A stretch of 64,000 nt of DNA from Arachis hypogaea (GCF_003086295.3 NC_092052.1:18444346-18508345), one strand, 5' to 3'. Counted from the stretch's first letter, positions 47,065 to 59,097 are shown. Made by a program: numbers and translations. The notes: generated by a model from the letters alone, not told the origin.

Positions 47065-48731
47065 ATGAAAAAGAAGAGAACAGAAAAGAAGAGGAATCTT
47101 CTATGTCACAGTATAGAGATTCCTTTATGTGAGTAGAAGAAGAGAAGAATAGAAGAAGGAGAAGAGAAAAATTCGAACACAGAGAAGAAGAGGGGGTTCG
47201 AATTTTGAGTGGAAGAGGAGTGTTAGTAGATAAATAAATAAATAGAAAGAGATGAGAGAGAGAAGAATTCAAATTTAAATTAAAATAAAAGGAAAAATAT
47301 TTTTATTTTTATTTTAATTATAAGTTATAATTCAAAAATTAAAAAGAGAAATAAAATTAAATTAAAATTTAAAACAATTAGTTAATTAAAAGGAATTTTG
47401 AAAAAGTAGGGAGGAGTTTTCGAAAATTAGAGAGAGAAAATTAGTTAGGTGATTTTGAAAAAGATATTATCGAAATAGAAAACTTTTAAAATCAAACAAA
47501 AAGTCAAGTAGTTAATTGAAAAAGATTTGAAAATCAAATTTGAAAAGATAGGAAGTTAGAAAAGATTTTGAAAATTGATTTTTGAAAAAGATATGATTTG
47601 AAATTTAATTTGAAAAAGATTTGAAAAGGAAATTTAAAAAGATTTGATTTTGAAATTAAAGTTGATTACTTGACTAACAAGAAACTATAAGATGTGATTT
47701 TAAAATTTAAAGATTGATCCTTTCTTAATAGGAAAGTAACAACTTGAGATTTTTGAATCAAAACATTAAATGTTAGCATTAATTTCAAAAATATGAAATA
47801 AAAATAAGAAAAAGATTTTGAAAATCAATTTTAAAAATTTTTGAAAATAATAAAAAAATGAAAAAGATTTGATTTTTGAAAAGGATATGAAAAGATAGAA
47901 TTTTGAAATTGAAATTTATGAGTAAAACAAAGAAAGATATTTTTTATTTTTGAATTTTAATGAGGAGCGAGAAAAACACAAAATTGAAACAAAACATAAA
48001 AATTATGAATCAAAACAAGAAGAACATGCAAGAACACTTTGAATGTCAAGATGAACACCAAGAACACTTTGAATGTCAAGATGAACACCAAGAACTTATT
48101 TTTGAAAAGTTTTTAAGAAAAGAGAAACATGCAAGACACCAAACTTAAAAATTTTTATTCTTTAGACACTAATAATTCAAGAATGCATATGAAAAACAAG
48201 AAAAGACACCAAACAAGAAGAATTAAAGATCAAACAAGGAAAATCATCAAGAACAACTTGAAGATTATGAAGAACAAATGCATGAGTTTTCGAAAATTAA
48301 AGGAAAATTAAAAAGATACAATTGACACCAAACTTAAAATTTGACACAAGACTCAAACAAGAAACACAAATTTGTAATTTTTCGAAAATTGTTTTGAAAA
48401 AGAAAATAAAGAAATTCAAAATTTTTAATACGAATTCCAGGAATCATGCAATGTTAGTCTAAAGCTTTAGTCTAAAAAGATTAGACATGGCTAGCCAAGC
48501 TTCAGCAGGACATTACATACAACAGCCAAATTGATGGGAATCAATTAGCTCCTGTGATGATAAAAGCATCATTTGAAACTCTAGAATTCATTCTTAAAAA
48601 TTCTAAAGAACATAGAATAATTTATTTTTATTATTTTTTTAATTTTTTTTCGAAAATAAAAAGCTTTAAAAATAAAATAAAATTACCTAATCTAAGCAAC
48701 AAGATGAACCGTCAGTTGTCCAAACTCGAAC
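47065..48731 (-). other. Leader of the FIDEL-like element
   Basis: Purine-rich on the plus strand, made of degenerate aaaagatttgaaaat-type units (47400-47900), with an exact 30-bp tandem duplication at 48031-48060/48061-48090. No gene. Long leaders before gag are usual in Athila-type elements. Confidence 0.7.
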
Positions 48732-48751
48732 AATCCCCGGCAACGGCGCCA
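48732..48751 (-). other. tRNA-Asp primer binding site
   Basis: The minus strand reads TGGCGCCGTTGCCGGGGATT, which matches the 3' end of plant tRNA-Asp over 18 or more bases, directly next to the right LTR. It fixes the element's direction as leftward. Confidence 0.9.
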
Positions 48752-50394
48752 AAAACTTGGTACGCACGTTCCTAATCTCAATTCTTCTTCACAACTTCGC
48801 ACAACTAACCAGCAAGTACCCTGGGTCGTCCAAGTAATAAACCTTACGTGAGTAAGGGTCGATCCCACGGAGATTGTCGGCTTGAAGCAAGCTATGGTCA
48901 TCCTTGTAAATCTCAATCAGGCGGATTCAAATGGTTATGGGATTTTGATAATTAAAATATAAATAAAATATGAAATAAGATAGAAATACTTATGTAATTC
49001 ATTGGTTGGGGTTTCAAATAAGCGTATAGAGATGCTTTGCTCCTTCTGAATCTCTGCTTTCCTACTGCCTTCATTCAATCATTCGTACTCCTTTCCATGG
49101 CAAGCTGTATGTTGGGGGATCACCATTGTCAATGGCTACCGTCCGTCCTCTCAGTGAAAATTGTCCAAATACGCTGTCACCGCATAGCTAATCATCTGTC
49201 GGTTCTCGATTATGTTGGAATAGGATCCATTGATCCTTTTGCGTCTGTCACTACGCCCAACACTTGTGAGTTTGAAGCTCGTCACAGTCATCCCTTCCCA
49301 GATCCTACTCGGAATACCACAGACAAGGTTTAGACTTTCCGGATCTCAGGAATGGCCGCCAATAATTCTAGCCTATACCACGAAGACTCTGATCGTGAAC
49401 CAGGAGGCTAAGAGATATGCATTCAAGCTTGTTTTCATGTAGAACGGAAGTGGTTGTCAAGCACGCGTTCATAGGTAAGAATGGTGATGAGTGTCACATA
49501 ATCATCACATTCATCATGTTCTTGGGTGCGAATGAATATCTTAGAATAAGAATAAGCTTGATTTGAATAGAAAAACAATAGTACTTCGCATTAATTCACG
49601 AGGGACAGCAGAGCTCCACACCTTAATCTATGGGGGTGTAGAAACTCCACCGTTGAAAATACATAAGTGATAATGGTCCAGGCATGGCCGACTGGCCAGC
49701 CCCCTAAACGTGATCAAGAGATCAAAAGTGATACAAAGATAGTCTCAAAAATGATCAAAAGATCTGAAATAAATCACTAAAAGTAGTTTTTATACTAAAC
49801 TAGTAGCTAGGGTTACAAAAATAAGTAAATGATGCAGAAATCCACTTTCGGGCCTACTTGGTGTGTGCTTGGGCTGAGCATTGAAGCTTTGCACGTGTAG
49901 AGGCTTCTCTTGGAGTTAAACACCAAGTTGCAGCCTGTTTCTGGCGTTTAACTCTGGTTGTAACCTGTTTCTGGCGTTTAACTTTAGAATAGGGCAGGAA
50001 GTTGGCGTTTGAACGCCAGTTTGCGTCGTCAAAACTCGGGCAAAGTATGGACTATTATATATTGCTGGAAAGCCCTGGATGTCTACTTTCTAAAGCAATT
50101 GAGAGCGCGCCAATTGGGTTTCTGTAGCTCCAGAAAATCCATTTTGAGTGCAGGGAGGTCAGAATCCAACAGCATCTGCAGTCCTTTTTCAGCCTCTAAA
50201 TCAAATTTTTGCTCAAGTCCCTAAATTTCACCCAGAAAATACCTGAAATTACAAAAAAACACACAAACTCATAGTAAAGTCCAGAAATATAATTTTTGAA
50301 TAAAAACTAATAAAAATATAGTAAAAATTAACTAAATCATATTGAAAACTATGTAAAAACAATGCCAAAAAGCGTATAAATTATTCGCTCATCA
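48752..50394 (-). repeat. 5' LTR of the FIDEL-like element
   Basis: Matches the left LTR closely from TTGGTACGCACG (48757) to CGCTCATCA (50394). It contains one extra 30-bp unit (about 49941-49970) in the TGGCGTTTAAC motif series. Confidence 0.85.
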
Positions 50395-50768
50395 GGCACT
50401 TTCAGGTGGAATGACTACCAAGTCGCCATGTTATTACTTATTGTGCTAACCAACGTCTTGATTAGCAATTGTATATGAATGATGTTTACAAGATCACAGA
50501 GGTTCGTAAGGTTTACAGATTTGATTTCGCACCATTAGGCGATCCAGAGACATGGCCTGCTTATCCGGGACCGACACTGGTCGCTAATCCCGCCTTGCGG
50601 CGAACATCAAAAGGACGTTCCAAATTGACCTGATACCTGAATAAAATGGATTCACGAGAAATGCGTGGTTCTCAGATATGCCATCTCTGTGGTAGACAGG
50701 ATCGTAGTCGGAGTCGATGTCCTCAGCATGCTGGACCGAGTGGAGTTGGTGATGATGGTGGTCCCTAG
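50395..50768 (+). pseudogene. MURA-type transposase, 3' part (after the inserted retrotransposon)
   Basis: Across the 5-bp duplication GGCAC the coding sequence reads on through the SWIM-type finger (HFQVE, then RHVI), the VRKVYRFDFAPLGDPETWPAY block and a terminal zinc knuckle C-H-L-C-...-C, in which the usual His is Arg. It ends at a TAG at 50766-50768 after a GPSGVGDDGGP tail. The Cys residues of the SWIM finger are partly lost. Confidence 0.85.
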
Positions 50769-51343
50769 ATCTTTATTGGTCGTTGTGTTTGTATGTTTAG
50801 GTTAATTTTATCAATTAATGTTTTTGAGGTTCCTCGTGTTTGTATTTTTAAGTTATTTTTATCAGTTAATGTCTACGTGGATCATTGTGTTTTTATATTA
50901 AGTTCGATGTTAACTTCTATAAGTTATTACAACTAACAGTTTCTGCAATGATAATTTCAAATTTGAAACAATAACCTTATAAAAGATTAATTAAAAATTA
51001 CATTAATTTAATTCTAAAACCATAACTTAAAGTTCAATAAGGTAAACTTACAAAAAAGATTAATTAAAAGTTACATGAACTCGGTTCGCAGGGTGTCATT
51101 CGACATACTCGAATGATAATAACGGAGTAACAGTGTCACACACCTCAAGGTGTCCATGTAGCACGTCGGGGTATGATCAATCCTTTGTACGACCGCCAGA
51201 CAAACTGCAACATATTATTAGAAAATTATAAACCTAATATTAATGTTGGATATTAACATACACAAAGAAAAAATATTAACCTCATCTATGTAGTCTATTT
51301 CCTGCCTAAATATCGCTGTGGTCTTCGATAACCACACTGTGGT
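50769..51343 (-). pseudogene. Spacer plus 3' exon relics of the plant-mobile-domain gene
   Basis: 50769-51060 is AT-rich. On the minus strand, blocks at 51060-51210 and 51280-51338 look like exons (balanced composition, flanked by AT-rich intron-like DNA). They would complete the gene whose main part is at 55545-56255, if the LTR element between is taken out. Stops are present and motif evidence is weak. Confidence 0.35.
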
Positions 51344-52941
51344 TGATGCACCACTATTTCGTGGAATATTTTGTACTTAATTGAGTGGATTTTATCCACT
51401 AAACTCACACTTATTCATATAATTCGCATGCTTCACATTTTCCTTCCTAATTTTGTGCTATGATTGAAAACATGCTTCTTTGACCTTAAATTTGCTATGT
51501 TTAATCCCCTCTTATTACCATTCGATACCGTGATATATGTGTTAAGTGATTTCAGGGTTTACAGGGCAGGAATGACTTAGAAGATGGAAAGGAAGCATGC
51601 AAAAGTGGAAGGAATACAAGAAACTAAGGGAATTGCTGAGCTATCTAGCCTGACCTCTTCATACTAAATCGATCATAACTTGAGCTACAAAGGTCCAAAT
51701 GAGGTGGTTTTAGTTGCGTTCGAAAGCTAACATCTGGGGCTTCGAAATGATATATAATTTGCCATAGTTGCCATACTTTTAGGTGATGCGAACGCGTGAA
51801 TCACGCGTACGCGTGACCTGGCAAAAGTTCAATCCAAGCATACGTGTGGATGATGCGTACGCGTGACAGAGCCACGTACTGGACGTATCAGAAATTACTG
51901 GGGGCGATTTCTAGGCTATTTTGGCCCAGTTTTCAGCCCAAAAAACATAGATTAAAAGCTGCAGAGTGGGAGAATCACATTCATTCATTCACACAACATT
52001 CATTCACATAATTTTAGGTTTTAGATGTAGTTTCTAGAGAGAGGCTCTCTCCTCTCTCTAGGTTTTAGGATTTCTCTTAGTTTTAGGTTTATTTCTTCTC
52101 AATTCTAGGTTCAATGTTCCTTTAATTTAGTTTCTCTTCTACTTTTAAATGTTCTAGCATTCTAGTTTATTTATTTACCTTACTGATTACTTTGTGTTGC
52201 TACTTTAATTTATGAACTCCATGTTAGATTTGATTTTATATTTAATGCAATTGAGGTATTTCATGTTTATTGCTTCTTCTTTTATTTGTTATCATTGATC
52301 TTACAATTATTGGTTTTAGATCTTATTCTATTATTACTTTTCTATGTTTTTATTTTGTGCCTACCAAGTATTTGATAAAATGCTTGGAAGGATGTTAGAG
52401 TAGGATTTTATGTTCTTGGCTTGGGATGGTAACTTAGGAACTCTTGAGTTACTAATGTCCAAGTAATTGATGATTGGAGCCATTAACTCTAGTTCTCACT
52501 AATTGAATTGATGGAGAGCTAGGACTTATGGACTTGGATTGATATAGCTCATTTAACTTTTCTTTACTACTAGTTAGAGGATGATTTAATGGGATTGATC
52601 CTTATCAATTCTCATGTTGTGGTTAGTGATAAGGACAGAGATCCTTGACCACCAAACCTTGCCAAGACCTCTTTATCATTTTATTTTCATTGCAATTCAC
52701 TTTTCTTGTTCCTTATTCAAAACCCCAAAAAGATACTTTTTCCATAACCAATAATAATTACACCTCCCTACAATTCCTTGAGAGACGACCCGAGGTTTGA
52801 ATATTTCAGTTATTATTTTTAGGGGTTTGTTACTTGTGACAACCAAATTTTTGTATGAAAAGATCCTTTGTTGGTTTAGAAACTATACTTGCAACGAGGT
52901 TTCATTTGTGAAATTCTTTACTAGCAAAAATCCGTTCATCA
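51344..52941 (+). repeat. Left LTR of the gutted element
   Basis: TGATGCACCACT to AATCCGTTCATCA. Contains two GC-rich dyad units at about 51784 and 51834 (acgcgtgaatcacgcgtacgcg type). Confidence 0.8.
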
Positions 52942-53467
52942 AAATATTTGTGAGGTGAGAGCTTAGGTTAGTCAAGGATTCATATTATAGCTTACTTGGC
53001 CATACATATATCCTCACCCTTACCTTAGCCCCATTACAACCTTGAAAAGACCTCATGATATTTGCATTGGTATACTAAATATTTGTTGATTGGTTAGATG
53101 AAGAACAAGTTTTAGAAAGCATGACTAGAGAAGAGTAGAGTGATTAACCCTAGACACTTGAGCAATTAAAGTACATATACAGTACTAGTGAGGGTTCAAT
53201 GCTTGATTCTATGTTCCCTACTTTCATGAGCTATCTTCTTACAAGCTTACTTGTCTTTTATTGTGTGATTTAAATTAGTGGAATCTGATTTATATTTGTC
53301 TTGGAGAATTTTTTTACTTTTAACCAAGTCGGTAGAGCATTTTGCATTTCGTTGCATTCACATTTAAATAGGTTGCATTGCATAAGTTCTACCATTCTGC
53401 TTTCACTCTTTTATAATTTCTCTTGAGTTTAGCATGAGGGCATGCTAATGTTTAAGTGTGGGGAGAT
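52942..53467 (+). other. Residual internal region of the gutted LTR element
   Basis: No coding sequence. Ends in agtgtggggagat, the polypurine tract before the right LTR. No primer site recognised at its left end. Confidence 0.6.
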
Positions 53468-55431
53468 TGATAAACCACTATTTTATGGTTTATCTTGTGC
53501 TAATTTGAGTGGTTTTTATCAATTCTTTGCTCACTTATTCAGATAATTTGCATGGTTTTACAAATCCTTCCTAATTCTGTGGTATAATTGAAAACATGTC
53601 TCCTGGGCCTTTAAACTGTCAATTTTAATTATCCTTTATTACCATTCGATGCCGTGATCTGTGTGTTAAGTGTTTTCAGACTTTATAGGACAGGAATGGC
53701 TTAGAGGATGGAAAGGAAACATGCAAAATTGGAAGGAACACAAGAAAATGAAGTTTTGAGAAGCTAGCAGCGACGCGCACGCATGAGCGATGCGTACGCG
53801 TGACAAGGAATTTCACCAAACGACGCGAACGCGTGACCTACGCGTACGCGTGACATGCGCCACGTGTAGAATTTACAGAAAGCGCTGGGGCAATTTCTGG
53901 GCTCCTTTTGGCCCAGTTCCAAGCCCGAAAAACACAGAATAAAAGCTGCAGAATTGGGAAACACAAGAGACAACTCATACATCAATTTATTCACATAATT
54001 TTAGGTTTAGATGTAGTCTATGAAGCACGGACACTTCGCTGAGTTGTCGTGTCCGCGTGTCAGACACATTTCGGACACGACACTCACCGACACTCGTCCG
54101 ACACGCGTGTCTACTGTGTCCAACCGTGTCTTAATAAAAAATAAAAAATTCTTGTCCAGACACACCTGGACACGCCTAAATACCATCACGTGTCAGCGTG
54201 TCCAGTCTTATTCTTAACATATATTCTTAAAATAAATTTAGATATAATATATATTATTATCTATTAAAACAAAAAAATATTTTAAATACTTGATATAATT
54301 AAATAAGACATTAAAAATAATTAAAAATTTTAATTTATATTTTAATATCAATAAAATATCAAAATATCATTACGATTTATCTAAAAACTACTTTATATTT
54401 TATATGTATACGTGTCCCCGTGTCAGGTAAGATTTTAAAATTCGTGTGTCGGCGTGTCCCGTGTCGTGTCGTGTCCCGTGTCCGTGTCAGTGTCCGTGCA
54501 TCATAGGATGTAGTTTTCTAGAGAGAGAGGCTCTCTCCTCTCTCTAGGTTTTAGGATTCTTAGGATTAGCTTTGCTTAATTTCAGATTTCTACTTAGTTT
54601 AATTATTCTCTCTTCTACTTTTATTTCTCTTAGCATTCTAGTTTATTTATTTCCCTTGTTGATTACTTTATGCTAATACTTTAGTTTATGAACTCTCATG
54701 TTAGATTTGATTTTCCATTTAATGCAATTTGAGGTATTTCAGGTTTATTGCTTCTTCCTTTATTTGTTATCATTGATGCTTGCAAATTGGTTATTTAGAT
54801 TTAATATTCCTTGCTAGTTTTCTATGTTTTTATGTTATGCCTTCCAAGTGTTTGACAAAATGCTTGGGAGGGTTTTAAGTTAGATTTTTATATTCTTGGC
54901 TTTGGTTGTGTAATTGGAGACTCTTGAGTTATCAAACTCCTTTGTTGATTGATAATTAAAAGTTGCTGGTTGATTTGGATCCCTCTAAAGCTAGTCTTTC
55001 CTTAGGAGTTGACTAGGACTTGAGGAATCAAATTGATTGGTCCACTTGACTTTCCTCCATAGTTAGAGGTTAACTAAGTGGGAGCAATGAACAATTGAGG
55101 TCACAATTGATAAGGATAACTAGGATAGGACGTCCACTTCTCATACCTTTCCAAGAGCTTTTCTTAGTTATTAATTTAATTTCTTGCAATTTACTTTCCT
55201 TGTACCTTATTTCAAAAACCCAAAAAGATACTTTTCCATAGCCAATAATAACCACACCTCCCTGCAATTCCTTGAGAGACGACCCGAGGTTGGAATACTT
55301 CGGTTTAATTTTATTGGGTTTGCTTTAGTGACAAACAAATTTTTGTATGAAAGGATTATTGTTAGTTTAGAAACTATACTTGCAACGAGAACTTAATTGT
55401 GAATTCTTTATTAGCAAAAATCCGTTCGTCA
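53468..55431 (+). repeat. Right LTR of the gutted element (interrupted by a MITE)
   Basis: TGATAAACCACT to AATCCGTTCGTCA. GC-rich dyad units start at 53772 and 53822 (50-bp pitch). The MITE at 54018-54506 lies inside. Confidence 0.85.
54018..54506. mobile_element. MITE with 17-bp inverted ends and 8-bp TSD
   Basis: The left end CTATGAAGCACGGACAC and inverted right end CTATGATGCACGGACAC differ at one base. The flanks gatgtagt (54010-54017; 54507-54514) are identical, and the sister LTR (52014-52045) shows the empty site. Ends are filled with GTGTC/GACAC repeats. 489 bp, hAT-type by TSD length, no ORF. Confidence 0.9.
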
Positions 55432-55544
55432 GTGGTTCGTGCGGAATGACTCCACTTACAACACGTAACATTGCAAAAAATTTAAAAATGTGCTGTCGAT
55501 CAAGTATGCATCGTCAATAAAATATACAACTAAAATAGGAACTG

Positions 55545-56255
55545 TTACCTCCAAGCAACTGCTATGTCAGTCACTGGAAGGTACTGTCTCGAAACGGGCG
55601 CAATACACGGCATTCGCTCCCATGCCCAAACAAATAAAAGATTAAGAAGGTCATCCATCTCCTTAGTATCATACCATGATGCACGGCACAGTGCCCTATA
55701 AAGATGTGCAAGACATGCTGCCCCCAACTGTAGGTGTGGATCCGGTGAAAATGCGGAACAACGATAGATACTTCGCGTAGACATATGTCGTTGACTTTTC
55801 CACAAATAGGGTCGAACCCAAAAAATAGAAAATCTGGCATCTGACGTATTTCTGAATATAGTCCAAAGTGTCCAATGGCTTTGCGTCTCTGATACGGCAA
55901 ATCCATGCCAGCTTTATATAAGATTTGGAGTAACTACTGACAACGGGTTCGCGGCCGAAAATTGCGATGCTGTCTTTTCAAAAAGTCATGACTGTTATCT
56001 GTCCATCCACTCACAAATTCTCCATCAATCAGTAAGCTAGATATATGAGCCAAGTCCTCCAAAATAACAGTAAACTCACCCACCGACAATACAAAAGTGT
56101 GAGTCTCCGACCTCTACCTTTTCACGAGAGCAAGTAGTAAAGGGTAAAATCTTCTAATCACTCTAATTCTCGAAATGTGGTATAATTCCATTACTCGTAA
56201 GGCGTCTTCTACCATCGGATTCCACGTCTTTGATGGTTCAAGTTTACGGACCATA
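55545..56255 (-). pseudogene. Plant mobile domain (PMD/MAIN-like) gene relic
   Basis: Read leftward from about 56255 (MVRKLEPSKTW start). The order fits the plant mobile domain: a FYPLLLALVKR-like segment, THTFVLSVGEFTVILEDLAHISSL, then QMPDFLF, and, in a shifted frame, LQLGAACLAHLYRALCRAS and LLFVWAWERMPCIAPV. The PMD is found in the MAIN/MAIL proteins and in many MULE and LTR elements. The frame changes near 55800 and there is at least one stop, so it is broken. A GT donor follows DIAVAWR at about 55550; the next exon is cut by the LTR element at 55431. Confidence 0.7.
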
Positions 56256-57170
56256 AAATTTCTATTAGATTAGTACAACAAAAATATATTTATCCATTAA
56301 ATATACATATTAGTTTAAATTAATGAAGATTATAATAAATAATTATTTATTAACTACACTACTTTACACAAATAAAAAAAAGATATTATATTATACTATT
56401 TACTCACTAGTTTAAATAATATAAATATGATCATAAATAAAAAATAAAATAAAATATAATAATATTAGTATCCTTGATAATTATTATAACAAAAAGGCGA
56501 ACAAATTTTTTTTATATTTATATTATTTATTTATTTTCGTAAATAAACAAAAACTCATCAATACTCATCAAGTTAACTAAATACAGATTAAATAAAAATA
56601 TATTTTGATAACAGAAAATTAAAATACAAGAATAGAAATTCAAAAAATAATAACATTTATTTATTTATTAATATTTAAATTATTTATTAAATCTACAAAA
56701 AAATAAAATTTATACGATCATATTTATATTATTTCTTTGTTTATTAATTATAAATATAAAATAAAATAATAATATACTGAAATAATAAAAATATTATCCA
56801 ATAATAGTTTAATATTTATATTTATATTTATATTATTATTAAATTTAATAGTTACAAATTTAAATAACATAGTAATATTAAATACAAGCAAAAATAATAA
56901 TACTAAAATAACGATGCTATATCAATTATCATCGCTATATCAATTATCATCATAGGATGCTAACACAAAAAAATTAATATCAATTACAATTAAAAAATTA
57001 AACTATAAAAAAGAATCAAATTTATCAACTTATGTAAATTAAATGATCAAAATAATTTATAATATATTCTTTGAATCTCGTATAATTACGTACTATTTTT
57101 TATTAATACGACCTTGTAATTTTTTTTAGATATATATAATCAATTTTTTTTAAACACACTAGTTACTAAT
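56256..57170. other. AT-rich stretch
   Basis: Extremely AT-rich, no ORF. Probably intron or 5' flank of the mobile-domain gene. A short direct repeat, gctatatcaattatcatc, occurs at 56928-56960. Confidence 0.5.
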
Positions 57171-57600
57171 CCTCCTTTTCTTCTTCTTTACTTCAGCTCT
57201 CTTCTCTCTTCTCTTCAACGGATGTATCAAGGGAGGAGAGTTGAGCTCTGTTTAAAGAGCTTTAATCGCGTCACTAGTTCCCAAAAAAAGAAATTGTCTC
57301 ATGCATGCAGATTAGTTTCAACACACCTTCTCTGTGTAAAAATTGGTTGCCTTCTCCCATGTAAAGAACACCTGCAGCTCTTCGAAAATGTACACAAATT
57401 TCTGTAAAAACTGGTTGGCATCTCCGACGTAATACGTCCCTACGTGTTTGCAGGGTGCTTCCACGTCTGCAACGAATCTCTGGCGACGCTGTTGCACCAC
57501 ACCCTCCATGTGTTGGCAGCGTGCTTCCGCCGCTAACGATTCTAACGATTCTGTTGCACCACATCTTCTGCGTGTTGAAAGCTCCACAAACTAGCAAAAC
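57171..57600 (-). other. Exon-like block with imperfect 60-65 bp repeats
   Basis: Balanced composition in AT-rich DNA. Two imperfect units (about 57450-57515 and 57516-57585) share gtgcttcc...gttgcaccaca...gtgttg. On the minus strand it is open over about 100 codons, but the translation matches no family I know. By position it could be the 5' exon or leader of the mobile-domain gene. Confidence 0.35.
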
Positions 57601-57634
57601 ACCCCAATATTAATATTAGACAAATATATTATAC

Positions 57635-59097
57635 GAATTTTTTATTTTTATAAATTAAATAAATATAATAACTACCGAAATAAATAATTTAAAAATATTT
57701 ATCGAAATAAATACCTCTTTCTTATCTTGTTTAGGAGATAATTTATGTGTGTTTTTTTAATTTTGGTATATCTCGTTGTTTACCGTATAAACGAGATAAT
57801 ATATCTCGTTTATACGGTAAACGAGATATATGTATTTATAAATAATTAAATATAATTTTTAAAAATAATAAAAAATATTAATAATATAGTTTGGATCAAA
57901 CTTTTAAAAATAGAATATTCCAGATAATAGAAAAGATGGACGATTTTAAATGATAGGAAGATAAATCGTCCATTTTAAATAATAGGAAAGATTAATTGTC
58001 CATTTAAACAAAAAACGTTAACACGTTTATAAGTGCACCGTCCACTGCTAAAAACATAACATGAAAAATCAAAAGACTTACACGAATAATATAAAAATAT
58101 TTATCATATAAATAAAAAATATAATAAAAAACATAAAAATTAAAATATAAAAATGAGTACTAAAAATAATAAAAAATTAAAATATTCAATTTGCTAGTGA
58201 TTGAAATAAATCTGAACGATTTTTATGAGAAAAAAATTGGAACGAAAAAACTATGAAGAAGTAGGAAGAACTACAAAGAACGACTGTGAAGATAATAGCT
58301 ACTGGTATCATTCTTATAGAAGAAAATGAAGGGTAGGATTGGTAAAAAATAAATAAATTTTTTACTTAATTTTCTAATGATAATCAACCACCATGAACGT
58401 GAAACGCAGAAACTATAAATTTTAGCTTCAGAATCAATTCTGTGTTCAGAAGATAAAAATTGCCAAACATCAAAGTGAAACTTTCAAGAAGCTGGCTTTT
58501 CTCCTCCCGTTAGAACTGATAGTTAGAAGGAATAGGATTAATAATGGGTACTTAGAAAACGTACTTGCATGCTTTCACGTAAACGTGTTAACATGTTTAT
58601 TTTAAATAGACAATCCATCTCCCCTATTATTTAAATGTACATAAAATTTTTTTAGATTAAATTATGATTCAATTGAATTGATTTAAATTTTAAAAAATAA
58701 AAATAATCTTTATTAATTGTTAGGAGAGGTGGATGGAGATAGTAAGAAGAGAATTGAAACGCCTATCCACATGGGAAATAACGTTTCAATTCTCTTCCCC
58801 TGTCCCATCAACCTCTCCTAACAATTGGCAAGTCGTTATTTTTATTTTTCAAATTTAAATCAATCTAATTGGATCATAATTTAATTTAAAATCTTTTATG
58901 TACTTTTTTTAGTACTAATTGATTAACATATCCATTTTAATATTTTTTTACTAACCTTTTTATGTACTATTTGAATGTTGAAACGAGATATTCAGTGTAA
59001 ACGAGATAAGAGAGAAGTATTTATTTTGATAAATATTTTTTAAATTATTTATTTTCGTAATTATTATAATTAATTTATTTATTAAAATAAAAAACCC
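57635..59097. mobile_element. Non-autonomous MULE-type foldback element, 10-bp TSD
   Basis: The left end gaattttttatttttataaa and the inverted right end gggttttttattttaataaa continue as inverted repeats of about 100 bp, through ...aaataaataatttaaaaatatttatc... into TATCTCGTTTA motifs. Both flanks are tatattatac (57625-57634; 59098-59107). A near-perfect palindrome of TATCTCGTTTATACGG/CCGTATAAACGAGATA lies at about 57768-57830. Confidence 0.85.
58638..58901. repeat. Long hairpin inside the MULE-type element
   Basis: Arms at about 58638-58760 and 58782-58901 are inverted copies over roughly 120 bp with few mismatches; the loop is about 20 bp (cctatccacatgggaaataa). Confidence 0.8.

Larger units (their letters stand above)
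38504..50394 (-). mobile_element. FIDEL/Athila-like Ty3/gypsy element lacking RT and integrase
   Basis: LTRs of about 1.64 kb bound an 11.9-kb element read leftward: right LTR, tRNA-Asp primer site, long leader, gag, protease-like domain, palindrome array, env-position ORF, left LTR. The TSD is ggcac (38499-38503; 50395-50399), and the MURA pseudogene reads on across it. RT, RNase H and integrase are absent between 43333 and 42331, so it is non-autonomous. LTR text resembles the Arachis FIDEL family as I remember it. A solo LTR of another family sits in gag. Confidence 0.85.
51344..55431 (+). mobile_element. Gutted LTR element with unlike LTRs, TSD GTGGT
   Basis: Two LTRs of the same family as the solo LTR at 44862 flank only 526 bp. 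The duplication gtggt is at 51339-51343 and 55432-55436. A purine tract (gtggggagat) precedes the right LTR, giving plus orientation. No gag or pol. The two LTRs are clearly different (TGATGCACC against TGATAAACC starts; an extra block of about 120-150 bp near 51625-51780 in the left one). Confidence 0.8.
36209..57600. mobile_element. Old Mutator-like (MULE) unit with MURA and a convergent mobile-domain gene (limits approximate)
   Basis: Once the two inserted LTR elements (38504-50394 and 51344-55431) are taken out, a MURA transposase relic on the plus strand faces a plant-mobile-domain relic on the minus strand. I did not find terminal inverted repeats or a TSD, so the limits are those of the recognisable coding relics and flanking exon-like sequence. 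Confidence 0.5.

Noticed and set aside
55184..55396. 70-codon ORF in the right LTR
   Set aside because: Lies in LTR sequence shared with 52700-52900; no domain.
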